NCBI RefSeq assembly: GCF_001418205.1
Contig: NZ_LIQF01000016.1
Location: forward strand, 1-64,000
Reading direction: 5' to 3'
From: Marinomonas fungiae
GTDB taxonomy: Bacteria; Pseudomonadota; Gammaproteobacteria; Pseudomonadales; Marinomonadaceae
Length of the DNA: 64,000 bases
The translations under genes were made by a program, and so were the position numbers. Below, one piece after another: positions 45,459-55,703 of this stretch; position 1 is the stretch's first letter, and every line of letters begins with the position of its first letter. The notes beneath the pieces are model-generated. The model was not told where the DNA came from. It saw nothing but the letters and a program-made list of their open reading frames with translations, and ran no database searches.

Positions 45459-46280
45459 TTAGCGATGATGTTCATGGCGGCGAAGATACTTTTCAAACGC
45501 ACGAATGAGTAAAGACAGGCTTAAGGTTAACGTCAGATACATAAAAGCCACGACGTTATAGGTTTCAAAAAACTGGAAAGTGGAAGAGCTGTAGACCTTG
45601 CCCAATTGCGTAATGTCTTGTACACCCAGCACAGAAACTAAGGACGAGTCTTTGATGAGTGCCACAAAGTCGTTGCCAAGTGGAGGAAGAATCTTGCGCA
45701 GTGCTTGAGGCCAGATGATTAGGCGAAAACGTTGCCAGCCGCTAAGCCCTAAAGCTTGAGCCGCTTCGATTTGACCTTTGCCTACTTCTTGAATACCGGC
45801 ACGAAAAACTTCTGCTATAAAAGCGCTGTAGCTAATCGCTAACGCTAGAATCGCTCGCCACAGTAAGGTGAAATCTCGTGTGCGAGCCTTGTCTAGCCAT
45901 CCCCATTCGATTGGTTTTTGTAACGCCCAATTCCAAAGCTTGATGAGTTCTGGCGCGCCAACAAAAGCGATATAAAACAGCAACACGAGTACAGGAATGC
46001 CGCGCAGAATTTCAATGTAAAAGCGTGAAATTTCTCGAACAAGCCGCCACTTTGAGAATCCAGCCATTGCCACGGCTAAGCCTAAAAGGGAGGCAAGAAT
46101 AAACGCACAAAGCGTTACGCCTATAGTGGTTAGCAGGCCTTTGCTAAGCGTTCGGGTGATATCTTGGTAGCTTTGGTCAGCAATAATATTCCAGCCAAGA
46201 AGAGCTCCGAGAACCACAGTGGCCAATAGCCACCATGGTAATTTTTTTAAAGAATGTTTAGAGGGCATGAAAAGGCGCAA
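45459..46280 (-). CDS. amino-acid ABC transporter permease (HisM/YecS type)
   Basis: A 273-residue permease with about five membrane helices. The EIFRGIPVLVLLFYI-like start of the permease domain (here EILRGIPVLV) and the EAA loop ALGLSGWQRFRLIIWPQALRKILPPLGNDFVALIKDSSL are classical for polar amino-acid importers. It follows the binding-protein gene directly. The partner ATPase gene is not in the window, so it must be elsewhere or shared. MPSKHS at 46268 is an alternative start. Confidence 0.9.
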   Translation of the reverse strand: MRLFMPSKHSLKKLPWWLLATVVLGALLGWNIIADQSYQDITRTLSKGLLTTIGVTLCAFILASLLGLAVAMAGFSKWRLVREISRFYIEILRGIPVLVLLFYIAFVGAPELIKLWNWALQKPIEWGWLDKARTRDFTLLWRAILALAISYSAFIAEVFRAGIQEVGKGQIEAAQALGLSGWQRFRLIIWPQALRKILPPLGNDFVALIKDSSLVSVLGVQDITQLGKVYSSSTFQFFETYNVVAFMYLTLTLSLSLLIRAFEKYLRRHEHHR

Positions 46281-47069
46281 TTATTGGTTGTAGTCGAAGA
46301 ACCATTTTTGATTGAGCGCATCCAGTGTGCCATCTTGCTGCATGCTTTTAATGGCAGCGTTAACGGGTTCAATTAGCTTCGAACCCGGTGTGAAAATGAA
46401 GCCAAACGCCTCAGAGCCTAGGGCGTCTCCGACGACTTTAAAAGCGCCAGGGTTCGCTCCCATGTAACCACGTGCCGAAGTGCTATCCATTAATACCGAA
46501 TCCACATCACCAGACTTCAGTGCTTGCACGGAGGCGCCGAAGGTTTCAAATAAGCTAATACGAGGATTGGTTTCATCGCCATCGAGTACGTCATAAACGG
46601 CCACGTAAAAGTTCGTTGTCGCGGGTTGGGCACCAAAGTATAAGTCTTCATTCGCGGCGAACTCTTTGGCATTAGAGAAGCGATCTTCATTGGCGCGTAC
46701 CAGCATGAATTGCTCTGAAATCATGTAGGGCTCTGAGAAGTCTACTTGCTGCTTACGCTCATCATTGATGGTAATGCCATCCATGCCAACATCGTATTGG
46801 CCTTGTTTCACACCTTGAATCATGGTGTCCCAGCTACTCAGTTGCCAATCTACTTTTGCATTTAGGCGTTTGGCAATCTCATTAAACGCATCGTACTCCC
46901 AGCCAATGCCTTCACCTGTTTGCGGGTCAACGAAGTTGAGTGGTGTATAAGCATTTTCCGTAACGGCAACAATCGTCTGCCCCTTAAGGTCCGGAAGGGA
47001 AGCTGCATTGGAAAAAGATGGCAGACTGAGCAGAAGGAGGTTTGCGATGCAGAGTAATGATTTTTTCAT
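46281..47069 (-). CDS. amino-acid ABC transporter substrate-binding protein
   Basis: A 262-residue periplasmic binding protein (type 3 SBP family). Signal peptide to about residue 22; then [52 protein letters not shown] and DFSEPYM, the typical ligand-site sequence for polar or basic amino acids. Adjacent to its permease gene (45459-46280). The exact ligand is unknown. Confidence 0.9.
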   Translation of the reverse strand: MKKSLLCIANLLLLSLPSFSNAASLPDLKGQTIVAVTENAYTPLNFVDPQTGEGIGWEYDAFNEIAKRLNAKVDWQLSSWDTMIQGVKQGQYDVGMDGITINDERKQQVDFSEPYMISEQFMLVRANEDRFSNAKEFAANEDLYFGAQPATTNFYVAVYDVLDGDETNPRISLFETFGASVQALKSGDVDSVLMDSTSARGYMGANPGAFKVVGDALGSEAFGFIFTPGSKLIEPVNAAIKSMQQDGTLDALNQKWFFDYNQ

Positions 47070-47251
47070 AGAGAACCTTTGTTGGCGTGATCTTTACTGA
47101 GAGGGGGCATTATACGCATCCTAAACAAGGGCCTCTATGTAATCTTGACGTATCGGTTAAAAAAGCGCATCAAACTTCTTATTTGAGAGTTTGGCGTGGC
47201 TCGTCCCTGTGCGTATAATTCTGGCTATTCATAATTTTTCAGGAAGTGCCC

Positions 47252-48058
47252 GTGTCGCGCGAACTCTCTCACCATCAGGCCTTTCAAACGCAATGCTTAA
47301 AAGAGTTAGGCGTTGTCAGTTGGATGCAGGGGCAAATGCCTGTGCAGGGCGAAGTGTTTCGAACGCCGCAGCCTTGGGCGCGCGCCGATGGCGTAACGCC
47401 AATTGCGCCAGCACAACCACAAATTATTCCCGAATCAACCTTTAAACCGCCTGTGCCAGCGGCGACTGCGGTGGATGAAAAGCAGAAAGACGCCTCTGTA
47501 GCGGATCTACGTCGCCAGCTCGGCGCCGCGCCAGAAGTCATTGTCGAAGATCTTCAGCCTATTGAAGAGATTTTAGCTCCGGTCGAAACGACTGCGTCTG
47601 AAATAGCGCTTGGCTTGCCGATCCCTTCTCAGATGTGTGCCTATATGTTGGCTGGACAGCTGTTGCTGATTACAGATTTGCCAAGCTCTTTCCAAGAACA
47701 AGATCAGCTGGATAAGTTGGCTTTAAGCCTAGCTAAAGCGTTACTCAAACAAGAAGTCGGAGAGTGGAGCGTTGCGTTGTACCAGTGGCCAGGCAAGCTC
47801 AAAAACCACCACCTTGTACAGCGCCAAGATTGGGCAATCGGCGCATTCGAGCAATTTTTGCATAACCAAAGTGCCAGCCAGATGCCACAGCGAGTGATTC
47901 TTGCGGGTGATCACTGTGTGCAATATTTTGCGGCCCTTGCTGAACAACACCCTTTAAAAAACTTGCCCCGAGCTCAGGTGCATAGCTTGCCACAGATGTT
48001 ACGCATTCCTGAATTGCGTAAAGAAGCATGGCAAGTGATGCAGCGAAGCTTCGCTTGA
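47252..48058 (+). CDS. holD: HolD-like DNA polymerase III psi subunit, extended form
   Basis: A 268-residue protein. The first 35 residues (FQTQCLKELGVVSWMQGQMPVQGEVF) resemble the chi-binding start of psi (QLQQLGITQW...LQGE in E. coli HolD). The last 110 residues carry a psi-like domain ending in LPQMLRIPELRKEAWQVMQRSF. Between them is a Pro/Ala-rich linker of about 100 residues, which makes it twice the length of E. coli psi. The position just upstream of rimI matches the E. coli holD-rimI order. GTG 47252 has AGGAA at the right distance; an in-frame GTG at 47246 does not. Confidence 0.62.
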   Translation: MSRELSHHQAFQTQCLKELGVVSWMQGQMPVQGEVFRTPQPWARADGVTPIAPAQPQIIPESTFKPPVPAATAVDEKQKDASVADLRRQLGAAPEVIVEDLQPIEEILAPVETTASEIALGLPIPSQMCAYMLAGQLLLITDLPSSFQEQDQLDKLALSLAKALLKQEVGEWSVALYQWPGKLKNHHLVQRQDWAIGAFEQFLHNQSASQMPQRVILAGDHCVQYFAALAEQHPLKNLPRAQVHSLPQMLRIPELRKEAWQVMQRSFA

Positions 48059-48066
48059 GAACTATA

Positions 48067-48525
48067 ATGACCTCACCTTTTGTGCTAAGAACAGCGGACG
48101 TATCGGATTTAGATGAGATTGTTGCGTTAGAGCAGACTTCTGATCCGCATCCATGGAGTGCTTCCTTAATAGAAGAGGCGCTGTTGAATCGTCAAAATTG
48201 GCTGTTCGAGTGTTGTGAGTCAAAGCAAGTGGTTGGCTGGCTAACGGCATCATTGCTGTTTGATCAATCTGAGCTAGAGTTAGTCGTCACAGATCACAAC
48301 AAGCGTCGCCAAGGTCTAGCAAAGCAGCTATTGCAGCAATGGTTGTCTTGGGCGCTTGAGCAAGGTTGTGAAGAAGGCTTATTAGAAGTGCGCGAATCGA
48401 ATCATGGCGCCATTGCATTGTATCTGCAGCTTGGTTTTGAGCAGGTTGGCTTACGTAAGAATTATTACTCACTAAATGAGGGCGGTAGAGAAAACGCCGT
48501 GCTCATGACATGTAAATTGAAATAA
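48067..48525 (+). CDS. rimI: ribosomal protein S18 alanine N-acetyltransferase
   Basis: A 152-residue GNAT enzyme that acetylates the N-terminal alanine of ribosomal protein S18. It has DPHPWSASLIEEAL near residues 26-39, the acetyl-CoA loop NKRRQGLAKQLL and the LEVRESNHGAIALYLQLGFEQVGLRKNYY region characteristic of RimI. ATG 48067 is chosen; the longer frame would start within holD. It follows the holD-like gene by 8 bases. Confidence 0.92.
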   Translation: MTSPFVLRTADVSDLDEIVALEQTSDPHPWSASLIEEALLNRQNWLFECCESKQVVGWLTASLLFDQSELELVVTDHNKRRQGLAKQLLQQWLSWALEQGCEEGLLEVRESNHGAIALYLQLGFEQVGLRKNYYSLNEGGRENAVLMTCKLK

Positions 48526-48537
48526 GCGAGATAACAC

Positions 48538-49089
48538 ATGACAACAGTATTGGTACCGATTGCCAACGGCAGTGAAGACATTGAAGCGATCACCATCATT
48601 GATGTACTCCGTCGTGGGGGAGCTGAGGTGACCGTCGCTAGTGTGCATGAGGAAAAACAAATTAAAGCGGCAAACGGCACCAATATCGTTGCCGATGTTC
48701 TGCTGACGGATGTAGCGGAGCAAATGTACGATGCCATCGTATTGCCTGGCGGTATGCCTGGTGCAGAGCATCTGCGTGATAGCAAGTTATTGATCGATAT
48801 GCTGGAAAAACACGATATTCAAGACGCCTTGCTGGCGGCTATTTGCGCCTCACCTGCGGTGGTTTTTGGTACTCATGGCTTTGTAGTGGACAAGCAAGCG
48901 ACCTGTTATCCAGGTTTTGAAGCAGGTCTAACGGGCGCGGAATACATTGTGGATCAGCCAGTCGTTATGGATGGTAATGTGATCACAGGGCAGGGGCCAG
49001 CGATGGCCATGGCATTCTCTTTGGCAGTATTGGCGAGCCTTCAGGGGATTGATAAAACCCAAGAAGTAGCACAAGGCTTACTTTGCTAA
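48538..49089 (+). CDS. yajL: DJ-1/PfpI family protein YajL
   Basis: A 183-residue protein of the DJ-1 superfamily, linked to oxidative and carbonyl stress protection and protein repair. Seen are NGSEDIEAITIIDVLRRGG near the start, the acid of VLPGGMPGAEHLRDS and the nucleophile elbow AAICASPAVVFG with the conserved Cys. It is 12 bases after rimI and may share its transcript. Confidence 0.9.
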   Translation: MTTVLVPIANGSEDIEAITIIDVLRRGGAEVTVASVHEEKQIKAANGTNIVADVLLTDVAEQMYDAIVLPGGMPGAEHLRDSKLLIDMLEKHDIQDALLAAICASPAVVFGTHGFVVDKQATCYPGFEAGLTGAEYIVDQPVVMDGNVITGQGPAMAMAFSLAVLASLQGIDKTQEVAQGLLC

Positions 49090-49270
49090 CTTGTTCAATC
49101 TTGTCTGAATGGTCAGCTAAAAATGCGCAAAAACGGCTAAACTTTGCGGATTAGGGCGGTCTTTTGTATGGACGCTATCGCCATATAAGAGTAAAATTGT
49201 CCGGATTTATTTAGTCGTAGCGGCTCATCACATAGCAGTAGTTTGATTACGACATCAGCATGATTTTATG

Positions 49271-49306
49271 AAAGCGAGGTGGGCCACGAGTTTGCCTCGC
49301 TTTTTT
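49271..49306 (+). terminator. terminator or attenuator in the carA leader
   Basis: AAGCGAGG pairs with CCTCGCTT and is followed by six T, 34 bases before the carA start codon. The 250-base gap 49090-49339 also holds a TATAAG box near 49184. The hairpin may end yajL transcription, or act as an attenuator if the carA promoter lies upstream of it. Confidence 0.75.
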
Positions 49307-49339
49307 GCAACCTAAAATAGGCTCTAACGGGAGGTTCCT

Positions 49340-50470
49340 TTGGCAACATCAGCGATTCTTGCTCTGGAAGACGGCACTATATTCAGAGGAGTGTCGATCG
49401 GGGCAGATGGCTCCTCAACCGCAGAGGTTGTATTTAACACCTCTATGACCGGTTATCAAGAAATTCTTACCGATCCTTCCTACGCTCGACAAATGGTCAC
49501 TTTGACCTACCCACACATTGGTAATACTGGCGTTAACGCCGAAGACGAAGAGTCTGGCCAAGTATGGTGTTCGGGCCTGATCATCCGTGACCTACCTTTG
49601 CTAGCAAGTAGCTGGCGTAAACAAGAAACCCTAGATGCGTACCTAACGCGTAAAGGTGTGGTAGGCATTGCAGATATTGATACGCGTAAATTGACTCGTA
49701 TCTTGCGTGAGAAAGGTGCACTAGCTGGCTGTATTATGGCGGGCGACAATATCAACGAAGAGGAAGCCGTTGCACAAGCAAAAGCTTTCCCTGGTTTGAA
49801 AGGCATGGATCTAGCCAAAGAAGTTACGACCGACAAATCTTACGAGTGGACCGAGTCAACTTGGGATTTGGTAGACGGTCACACGACGCCAACGGAATTT
49901 CCATTCCACGTTGTGGCGTACGACTACGGTGTAAAAACTAACATTTTGCGTATGCTTGTTGAGCGTGGTTGCCGCTTAACAGTTGTACCTGCGAAAACAC
50001 CTGCAAGTGACGTACTTGCACTGAATCCAGACGGTGTTTTCCTATCAAATGGCCCTGGTGACCCGGAACCATGTGATTACGCGATCAATGCGATCAAAGA
50101 AATCCTAGAAACTGAAATTCCCGTTTTCGGTATCTGTCTAGGACACCAGTTGCTTGCTCTTGCAAGCGGTGCGCAAACGCTAAAAATGAAGTTTGGTCAC
50201 CACGGTGCGAACCACCCTGTACAAGACATTAAATCTGGCCGTGTGATGATCACTAGCCAGAACCACGGTTTCGCCGTAGATGAAGCAACGTTGCCTGCAA
50301 ATCTTGAAGCGACACACAAATCATTGTTTGACGGTTCTCTACAAGGTATTGCACGTACTGATAAGAAAGCGTTCAGCTTCCAGGGGCACCCTGAAGCAAG
50401 CCCTGGTCCACACGACGTGGCGCCGCTTTTTGATCTGTTCATTGAAAACATCAAAGCAACGAAAGCCTAA
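49340..50470 (+). CDS. carA: carbamoyl-phosphate synthase small subunit
   Basis: A 376-residue glutamine amidotransferase subunit that passes ammonia to CarB, for arginine and pyrimidine synthesis. The class I amidotransferase triad is seen in [10 protein letters not shown] (Cys) and [13 protein letters not shown] (His, Glu). The N-terminal domain has [16 protein letters not shown]. The start is TTG at 49340 after GGGAGG. carB follows after 17 bases. Confidence 0.96.
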   Translation: MATSAILALEDGTIFRGVSIGADGSSTAEVVFNTSMTGYQEILTDPSYARQMVTLTYPHIGNTGVNAEDEESGQVWCSGLIIRDLPLLASSWRKQETLDAYLTRKGVVGIADIDTRKLTRILREKGALAGCIMAGDNINEEEAVAQAKAFPGLKGMDLAKEVTTDKSYEWTESTWDLVDGHTTPTEFPFHVVAYDYGVKTNILRMLVERGCRLTVVPAKTPASDVLALNPDGVFLSNGPGDPEPCDYAINAIKEILETEIPVFGICLGHQLLALASGAQTLKMKFGHHGANHPVQDIKSGRVMITSQNHGFAVDEATLPANLEATHKSLFDGSLQGIARTDKKAFSFQGHPEASPGPHDVAPLFDLFIENIKATKA

Positions 50471-50487
50471 GCGAGAACGAGAAGACT

Positions 50488-53400
50488 ATGCCAAAACGTA
50501 CTGACATAAAAAGCGTCTTAATCTTAGGTGCTGGTCCGATTGTCATCGGTCAGGCCTGTGAATTTGACTACTCAGGTGCGCAAGCCTGTAAAGCCCTTCG
50601 TGAAGAAGGCTTCCGAGTAATCCTTGTGAACTCGAACCCTGCAACCATCATGACTGATCCAGTGATGGCGGATGCAACCTACATCGAGCCAATCGAGTGG
50701 CAAACAGTTGAAAAGATCATCGAGAAAGAGCGTCCAGATGCCGTTCTTCCGACAATGGGTGGTCAAACAGCATTGAACTGTGCCCTAGATCTAGAGCGTC
50801 ACGGTGTACTTGCGAAATACAATGTTGAAATGATCGGTGCAACGGCCGATGCAATCGACAAAGCGGAAGACCGTCACCGTTTCGACCAAGCGATGAAGTC
50901 TATCGGCCTAGAATGTCCACGTGCGGGTATCGCGCACAACATGGACGAAGCACTTGGTGTACTGAACGAAGTTGGCTTCCCATGTATTATTCGTCCATCT
51001 TTCACAATGGGTGGTACCGGTGGTGGTATCGCTTACAACATGGAAGAGTTCGAAGAGATCTGTACTCGTGGTTTGGATCTTTCTCCAACCAACGAGCTTC
51101 TAATCGACGAATCTCTAATCGGTTGGAAAGAGTACGAGATGGAAGTTGTGCGTGACAAAAACGACAACTGTATCATCGTTTGTGCGATCGAAAACTTCGA
51201 CGCCATGGGTGTTCACACCGGTGATTCGATCACGGTTGCACCCGCTCAGACTCTGACGGACAAAGAATACCAAATCATGCGTAACGCTTCCTTGGCGGTA
51301 TTGCGTGAGATCGGTGTCGAAACAGGTGGCTCGAACGTACAGTTCGGTATGGATCCTAAGACTGGTCGTCTAGTGGTTATCGAGATGAACCCGCGTGTAT
51401 CGCGTTCCTCTGCACTAGCGTCTAAAGCAACAGGTTTCCCAATCGCTAAGATCGCCGCTAAATTGGCAATCGGCTACACCCTTGATGAGCTACAAAACGA
51501 CATCACTGGTGGCCTAACACCTGCGAGTTTCGAGCCGTCAATCGACTACGTTGTTACTAAGATTCCTCGTTTCACATTCGAGAAGTTCCCAACAGCAAAC
51601 GATCGTCTAACCACGCAGATGAAGTCGGTTGGTGAGGTGATGGCGATCGGCCGTACGTTCCAAGAGTCTTTGCAGAAAGCATTGCGCGGCCTTGAGACGG
51701 GTTCTGATGGTTTTAATCCACAGCTTGATCTTGCAGATGAAACCAGCAAAGAGAAGTTGCAGCGTGAATTGAAAGCACCTGGTGCAGACCGTATTTGGTA
51801 TATCGGAGATGCGTTCCGTTCAGGCATGAGCATTGACGAAGTGTACGAAGTGACTGGTGTTGATCCATGGTTCCTTGTACAAATTGAAGACCTAATCAAA
51901 GAAGAACAAGCGCTAGAAAACGCTGGTCTTGCGGATCTTGATTACGACTACATGCGTCGTCTAAAACGTAAAGGTTTCTCTGATGCGCGTTTGGCATCTT
52001 TGCTAAGTGTGACTGAGAAGTCTCTGCGTGAGCGTCGTTACCTAGTGAACGTACACCCCGTGTACAAGCGCGTAGATACTTGTGCGGCAGAATTTGCGTC
52101 CAACACTGCGTACATGTACTCAACGTACGAAGATGAGTGTGAAGCAGCACCTTCTGATCGCGAAAAAGTGATCATCCTAGGTGGTGGTCCTAACCGTATC
52201 GGTCAAGGTATCGAATTCGACTACTGTTGTGTACACGCAGCCCTAGGTCTACGTGAAGACGGTTTCGAAACGATCATGGTTAACTGTAACCCTGAAACCG
52301 TTTCTACTGACTACGACACCTCTGATCGTCTTTACTTCGAGCCAGTAACGCTAGAAGACGTACTAGAAATCGTTCGTACTGAGAAGCCAACAGGCGTGAT
52401 CGTACAGTTCGGTGGTCAAACACCACTTAAGATTGCTCGTGCTCTGCAAAACGAAGGCGTGCCAATTATCGGTACGACGCCAGAAGCAATCGACCGTGCG
52501 GAAGACCGTGAACGTTTCCAAAGCATGATTCAGCGCCTAGGCTACAAACAGCCTAACAACGCGACCGTTCGTTCTACAGAACAAGCGATCGTGAAAGCTG
52601 CTGAAATCGGCTACCCATTGGTTGTGCGTCCGTCTTACGTACTAGGTGGTCGCGCGATGGAAATCGTATACAACGAGAAAGAGCTGTCTCGTTACATGAC
52701 GTCTGCTGTGAAAGTATCGAACGACAGTCCAGTACTACTAGACCACTTCCTAAACTCAGCGATCGAGATTGATATCGACTGTATCTCTGATGGTAAGCAA
52801 GTAGTGATTGGCGGTATCATGCAGCACATTGAGCAAGCCGGTGTTCACTCTGGTGACTCAGCATGTTCTTTGCCGCCATACTCATTGCCAGCGGACATCC
52901 AAGATCAAATTCGCGATATGATCAAGCGTATGGCGCTTGAGCTTGGTGTCATCGGTCTAATGAATACTCAGCTAGCGGTTCAAGACGGTGAGATCTACGT
53001 AATCGAGGTTAACCCTCGTGCATCACGTACGGTGCCTTTCGTATCGAAATGTATCGGTCGTTCTCTAGCGCAATTGGCTGCTCTAGTCATGGCTGGCAAG
53101 TCTCTAGCAGAGCTAGGCTTCACTGAAGAAGTGATCCCAAGTTACTACAGCGTGAAAGAAGCGGTATTCCCATTCAACAAATTCCAAGGTGTTGACCCAA
53201 TTCTTGGCCCTGAAATGAAATCTACGGGTGAAGTGATGGGTGTGGGCGATACGTTTGCTGAAGCGTTCGGCAAAGCGGCATTAGGTGGTGGTACAGTGCT
53301 ACCAACATCTGGTCGTGCATTCATGTCTGTTCGAGACCAAGACAAACCAGGTGCGGTTGAAGTGGCGAAACGCCTCATTGGCCTAGGTTTTGACCTAGTA

Positions 53401-53706
53401 GCAACAGGTGGTACTGCGAAGTTCCTTGCAGAAAACGGCGTTGACGTTCAGAAAGTCAACAAAGTAAACGAAGGTCGTCCACACATCGTGGATATGTTGA
53501 AGAATGGCGAAATCGCTTACATCATCAACACAACTTCTGGTACACAAGCGATTGCAGATTCTTCTGTGATTCGTCGTACAGCGCTACAGGGCAAAGTTTG
53601 CTACACCACGACTCTAGCGGGTGCGGAAGCGACTAGCCTAGCCATCAGCCGTATGAATGAAGAAATCAAAGTCAGAAGACTGCAAGATTTGCATTCGGGG
53701 AAATGA
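50488..53706 (+). CDS. carB: carbamoyl-phosphate synthase large subunit
   Basis: A 1072-residue enzyme with two homologous ATP-grasp halves (about 1-550 and 551-935) and a C-terminal MGS-like allosteric domain. Seen are [18 protein letters not shown] and [17 protein letters not shown] at the start of each half, [11 protein letters not shown] and [11 protein letters not shown] in the ATP loops. It makes carbamoyl phosphate from bicarbonate and CarA-derived ammonia. Its stop overlaps the greA start (ATGA). Confidence 0.97.
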   Translation: MPKRTDIKSVLILGAGPIVIGQACEFDYSGAQACKALREEGFRVILVNSNPATIMTDPVMADATYIEPIEWQTVEKIIEKERPDAVLPTMGGQTALNCALDLERHGVLAKYNVEMIGATADAIDKAEDRHRFDQAMKSIGLECPRAGIAHNMDEALGVLNEVGFPCIIRPSFTMGGTGGGIAYNMEEFEEICTRGLDLSPTNELLIDESLIGWKEYEMEVVRDKNDNCIIVCAIENFDAMGVHTGDSITVAPAQTLTDKEYQIMRNASLAVLREIGVETGGSNVQFGMDPKTGRLVVIEMNPRVSRSSALASKATGFPIAKIAAKLAIGYTLDELQNDITGGLTPASFEPSIDYVVTKIPRFTFEKFPTANDRLTTQMKSVGEVMAIGRTFQESLQKALRGLETGSDGFNPQLDLADETSKEKLQRELKAPGADRIWYIGDAFRSGMSIDEVYEVTGVDPWFLVQIEDLIKEEQALENAGLADLDYDYMRRLKRKGFSDARLASLLSVTEKSLRERRYLVNVHPVYKRVDTCAAEFASNTAYMYSTYEDECEAAPSDREKVIILGGGPNRIGQGIEFDYCCVHAALGLREDGFETIMVNCNPETVSTDYDTSDRLYFEPVTLEDVLEIVRTEKPTGVIVQFGGQTPLKIARALQNEGVPIIGTTPEAIDRAEDRERFQSMIQRLGYKQPNNATVRSTEQAIVKAAEIGYPLVVRPSYVLGGRAMEIVYNEKELSRYMTSAVKVSNDSPVLLDHFLNSAIEIDIDCISDGKQVVIGGIMQHIEQAGVHSGDSACSLPPYSLPADIQDQIRDMIKRMALELGVIGLMNTQLAVQDGEIYVIEVNPRASRTVPFVSKCIGRSLAQLAALVMAGKSLAELGFTEEVIPSYYSVKEAVFPFNKFQGVDPILGPEMKSTGEVMGVGDTFAEAFGKAALGGGTVLPTSGRAFMSVRDQDKPGAVEVAKRLIGLGFDLVATGGTAKFLAENGVDVQKVNKVNEGRPHIVDMLKNGEIAYIINTTSGTQAIADSSVIRRTALQGKVCYTTTLAGAEATSLAISRMNEEIKVRRLQDLHSGK

Positions 53707-54182
53707 TGAAAAAGGTACCTATGACGGTGGAAGGGGAAGCGCGTCTTCGCGAAGAACTTAATCACCTTAAAACTGTGGTTCGTCCTCGTGTGATCGCAGA
53801 CATCGCGGAAGCACGAGAGCACGGTGACTTAAAAGAGAATGCGGAATACCACGCGGCTCGTGAAGAGCAAGGCTTCTGTGAAGGCCGTATCTCTGAGATT
53901 GAAGGCAAGCTTTCAGACTCGCAAGTGATTGATGTGAAAAGCATCCCTCACACGGGTAAGGTTATCTTCGGGACAACGGTAACTCTGTTTAACGTTGATA
54001 CAGAAGAGACGGTAACTTACAAAATTGTGGGTGATGACGAGTCTGATGTGAAAGCGAAGAAGATTTCTTACGCATCACCGATCGCCAAAGCGATCATCGG
54101 CAAAATGGAAGGTGACGAAGTCGCCATTAAGATTCCAGCTGGTGAAGTGGTCTACGAAATCGAAAACGTCGAACACATCTAA
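53703..54182 (+). CDS. greA: transcription elongation factor GreA
   Basis: A 159-residue factor that restarts backtracked RNA polymerase. The N-terminal antiparallel coiled coil carries the acidic tip [20 protein letters not shown]; the C-terminal FKBP-like domain has [18 protein letters not shown] and [19 protein letters not shown]. The 4-base overlap with carB shows translational coupling; carAB-greA order is common in gammaproteobacteria. Confidence 0.96.
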   Translation: MMKKVPMTVEGEARLREELNHLKTVVRPRVIADIAEAREHGDLKENAEYHAAREEQGFCEGRISEIEGKLSDSQVIDVKSIPHTGKVIFGTTVTLFNVDTEETVTYKIVGDDESDVKAKKISYASPIAKAIIGKMEGDEVAIKIPAGEVVYEIENVEHI

Positions 54183-54202
54183 TCACAGAAATTAGTGTTA
54201 TC

Positions 54203-54239
54203 AAAAACGCCAAGAGGGAGACTTCTTGGCGTTTTTTTG
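54203..54239 (+). terminator. Rho-independent terminator of carAB-greA
   Basis: AACGCCAAGA and its complement with a 6-8-base loop, followed by seven T. Confidence 0.92.
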
Positions 54240-54323
54240 TTCTGATAAGGTAAATTTTCTGTCAGTTTTGTCGATAGGCTATGATCAATAGCCAATGACA
54301 TCTTTATTAATGGATGAGCTTTC

Positions 54324-55703
54324 ATGAATAGAATTCTCTTATCTGTATTATGTGCGGTTGCTTTATCTGGTTGTGGCACACCAGAAGAATCAGGAGATTC
54401 TGGGGCCGTGGATGGGGGTACGGATACACCTGCAACGCCAACAACCCCCACAACACCGACAACTCCCACGACGCCAGAAGAGCCAGCCACACCAGAAGAG
54501 CCCGTTACACCCACTGAGCCTACAACACCTACCACACCAACCGATCCTGATGAGATGCCAGATCCTGCGGACTATGCTGTGGATGCGGCGTTACAGGCTC
54601 CAGTGTCTTTGACTGCGGTGGCGGCGAACCAGCAAGTGGTGTTACGTTGGAATGACACGCCTAATGCGGCGGCTTATACCGTATATTATTCAACCGAAGA
54701 AATTACCGTAGACAGTGAGTTATCAAGCTTGCTGATCGCGGTCGACAATCTACAAGGCACTAGCTATATCTCGCCAGCGGCGTATTTGAGCAATGGTTCG
54801 ACGTATTATGTGGCGGTGGTTGCTAAAGAATCGTTGACCTCTACTAACGTTAGTTCGTTCAGTCCAATAAAAGCCTTTGTTCCACAAGAGAATGGCATAG
54901 TGGCAGAAGATTTCTTGCAAATGCGTGAACTGAACGATACCGGAACCCGGTTTTCGGTTACCTCAGAGGAGCATTTAGAAGGCTGTGCCGAGGGGGATCG
55001 AGCGAGCAAAGGGCAAGACTGTAGTTTTGGTCGAGATGTGGACGCGATTGCCAGTGGTGATGAGGACGGTCTCGGCGGATTTAGTTTTAGCAAAATTGGC
55101 AGTGATGGCAGCGTGCTAACCGCGGATTCTGAAGATTGGAGCTGTGTGTTAGATCAAGTCACGGGTCTGATGTGGGAAGTTAAAGAAGCGGGTGACAGCG
55201 CCCGTGGTGATGGCTTTAGTAGTGGTCTGCACGACGCGGACGATGTTTTTACATGGTATGAGCCGAGCCTCAGCGGCTCTGGTGTGACGGAAGGGGAGCA
55301 ATCTCATGCAAGTTCCCCAGACACCTGCTTTGCTTATAACGGCTCTGATAGTTTTTGTAATACCTCTGATTATCGAGCTCGAGTCAATCTAGAAGGATTA
55401 TGTGGCTACACTGATTGGCGCTTGCCAACGGCGAAAGAGCTACTGAGTATTACCTACTATGGGGACAGTTTTGCTCGTCGCTCAAGTTATGCTGTGGATA
55501 CTAACTTTTTCCCATTTAGTGCGGATACGTTGGCAGACAGCTATTGGACGATGTCGCCTTACTATGATGTCAGTGATGCGGGTCGAGCATGGCGAATTTA
55601 CCTACGTGATAGTGTGTCTAGCGGACAGAATCTTGGTGTAATGAACGGGATGTCGAAAGGCACCAGTGCTGGAGTAATCTTGGTGAGGACGGCTCATGAA
55701 TAA
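54324..55703 (+). CDS. DUF1566 lipoprotein with Pro/Thr linker
   Basis: A 459-residue surface or periplasmic lipoprotein. Lipobox LSGC (Cys 17), then a low-complexity linker (about residues 35-75) of TPTTPTTP and EEPATPEEP units, a fibronectin-III-like domain (PVSLTAVAANQQVVLRWNDTPNAAAYTVYYS), and a C-terminal DUF1566 domain with GLMWEVKE and YTDWRLPTAKELLSI. DUF1566 resembles C-type-lectin-like folds; function is unknown. Its end overlaps the next DUF1566 gene by 8 bases. Confidence 0.85.
   Translation: MNRILLSVLCAVALSGCGTPEESGDSGAVDGGTDTPATPTTPTTPTTPTTPEEPATPEEPVTPTEPTTPTTPTDPDEMPDPADYAVDAALQAPVSLTAVAANQQVVLRWNDTPNAAAYTVYYSTEEITVDSELSSLLIAVDNLQGTSYISPAAYLSNGSTYYVAVVAKESLTSTNVSSFSPIKAFVPQENGIVAEDFLQMRELNDTGTRFSVTSEEHLEGCAEGDRASKGQDCSFGRDVDAIASGDEDGLGGFSFSKIGSDGSVLTADSEDWSCVLDQVTGLMWEVKEAGDSARGDGFSSGLHDADDVFTWYEPSLSGSGVTEGEQSHASSPDTCFAYNGSDSFCNTSDYRARVNLEGLCGYTDWRLPTAKELLSITYYGDSFARRSSYAVDTNFFPFSADTLADSYWTMSPYYDVSDAGRAWRIYLRDSVSSGQNLGVMNGMSKGTSAGVILVRTAHE

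Noticed and set aside
49268..49315. 15-residue leader peptide before carA
   Set aside because: It has no ribosome binding site and simply spans the terminator hairpin; too weak to call.
54179..54535. Gly/Val-rich 118-residue frame antisense to the DUF1566 lipoprotein
   Set aside because: It is the complement of the Pro/Thr repeat codons and of the greA terminator; no independent signals.
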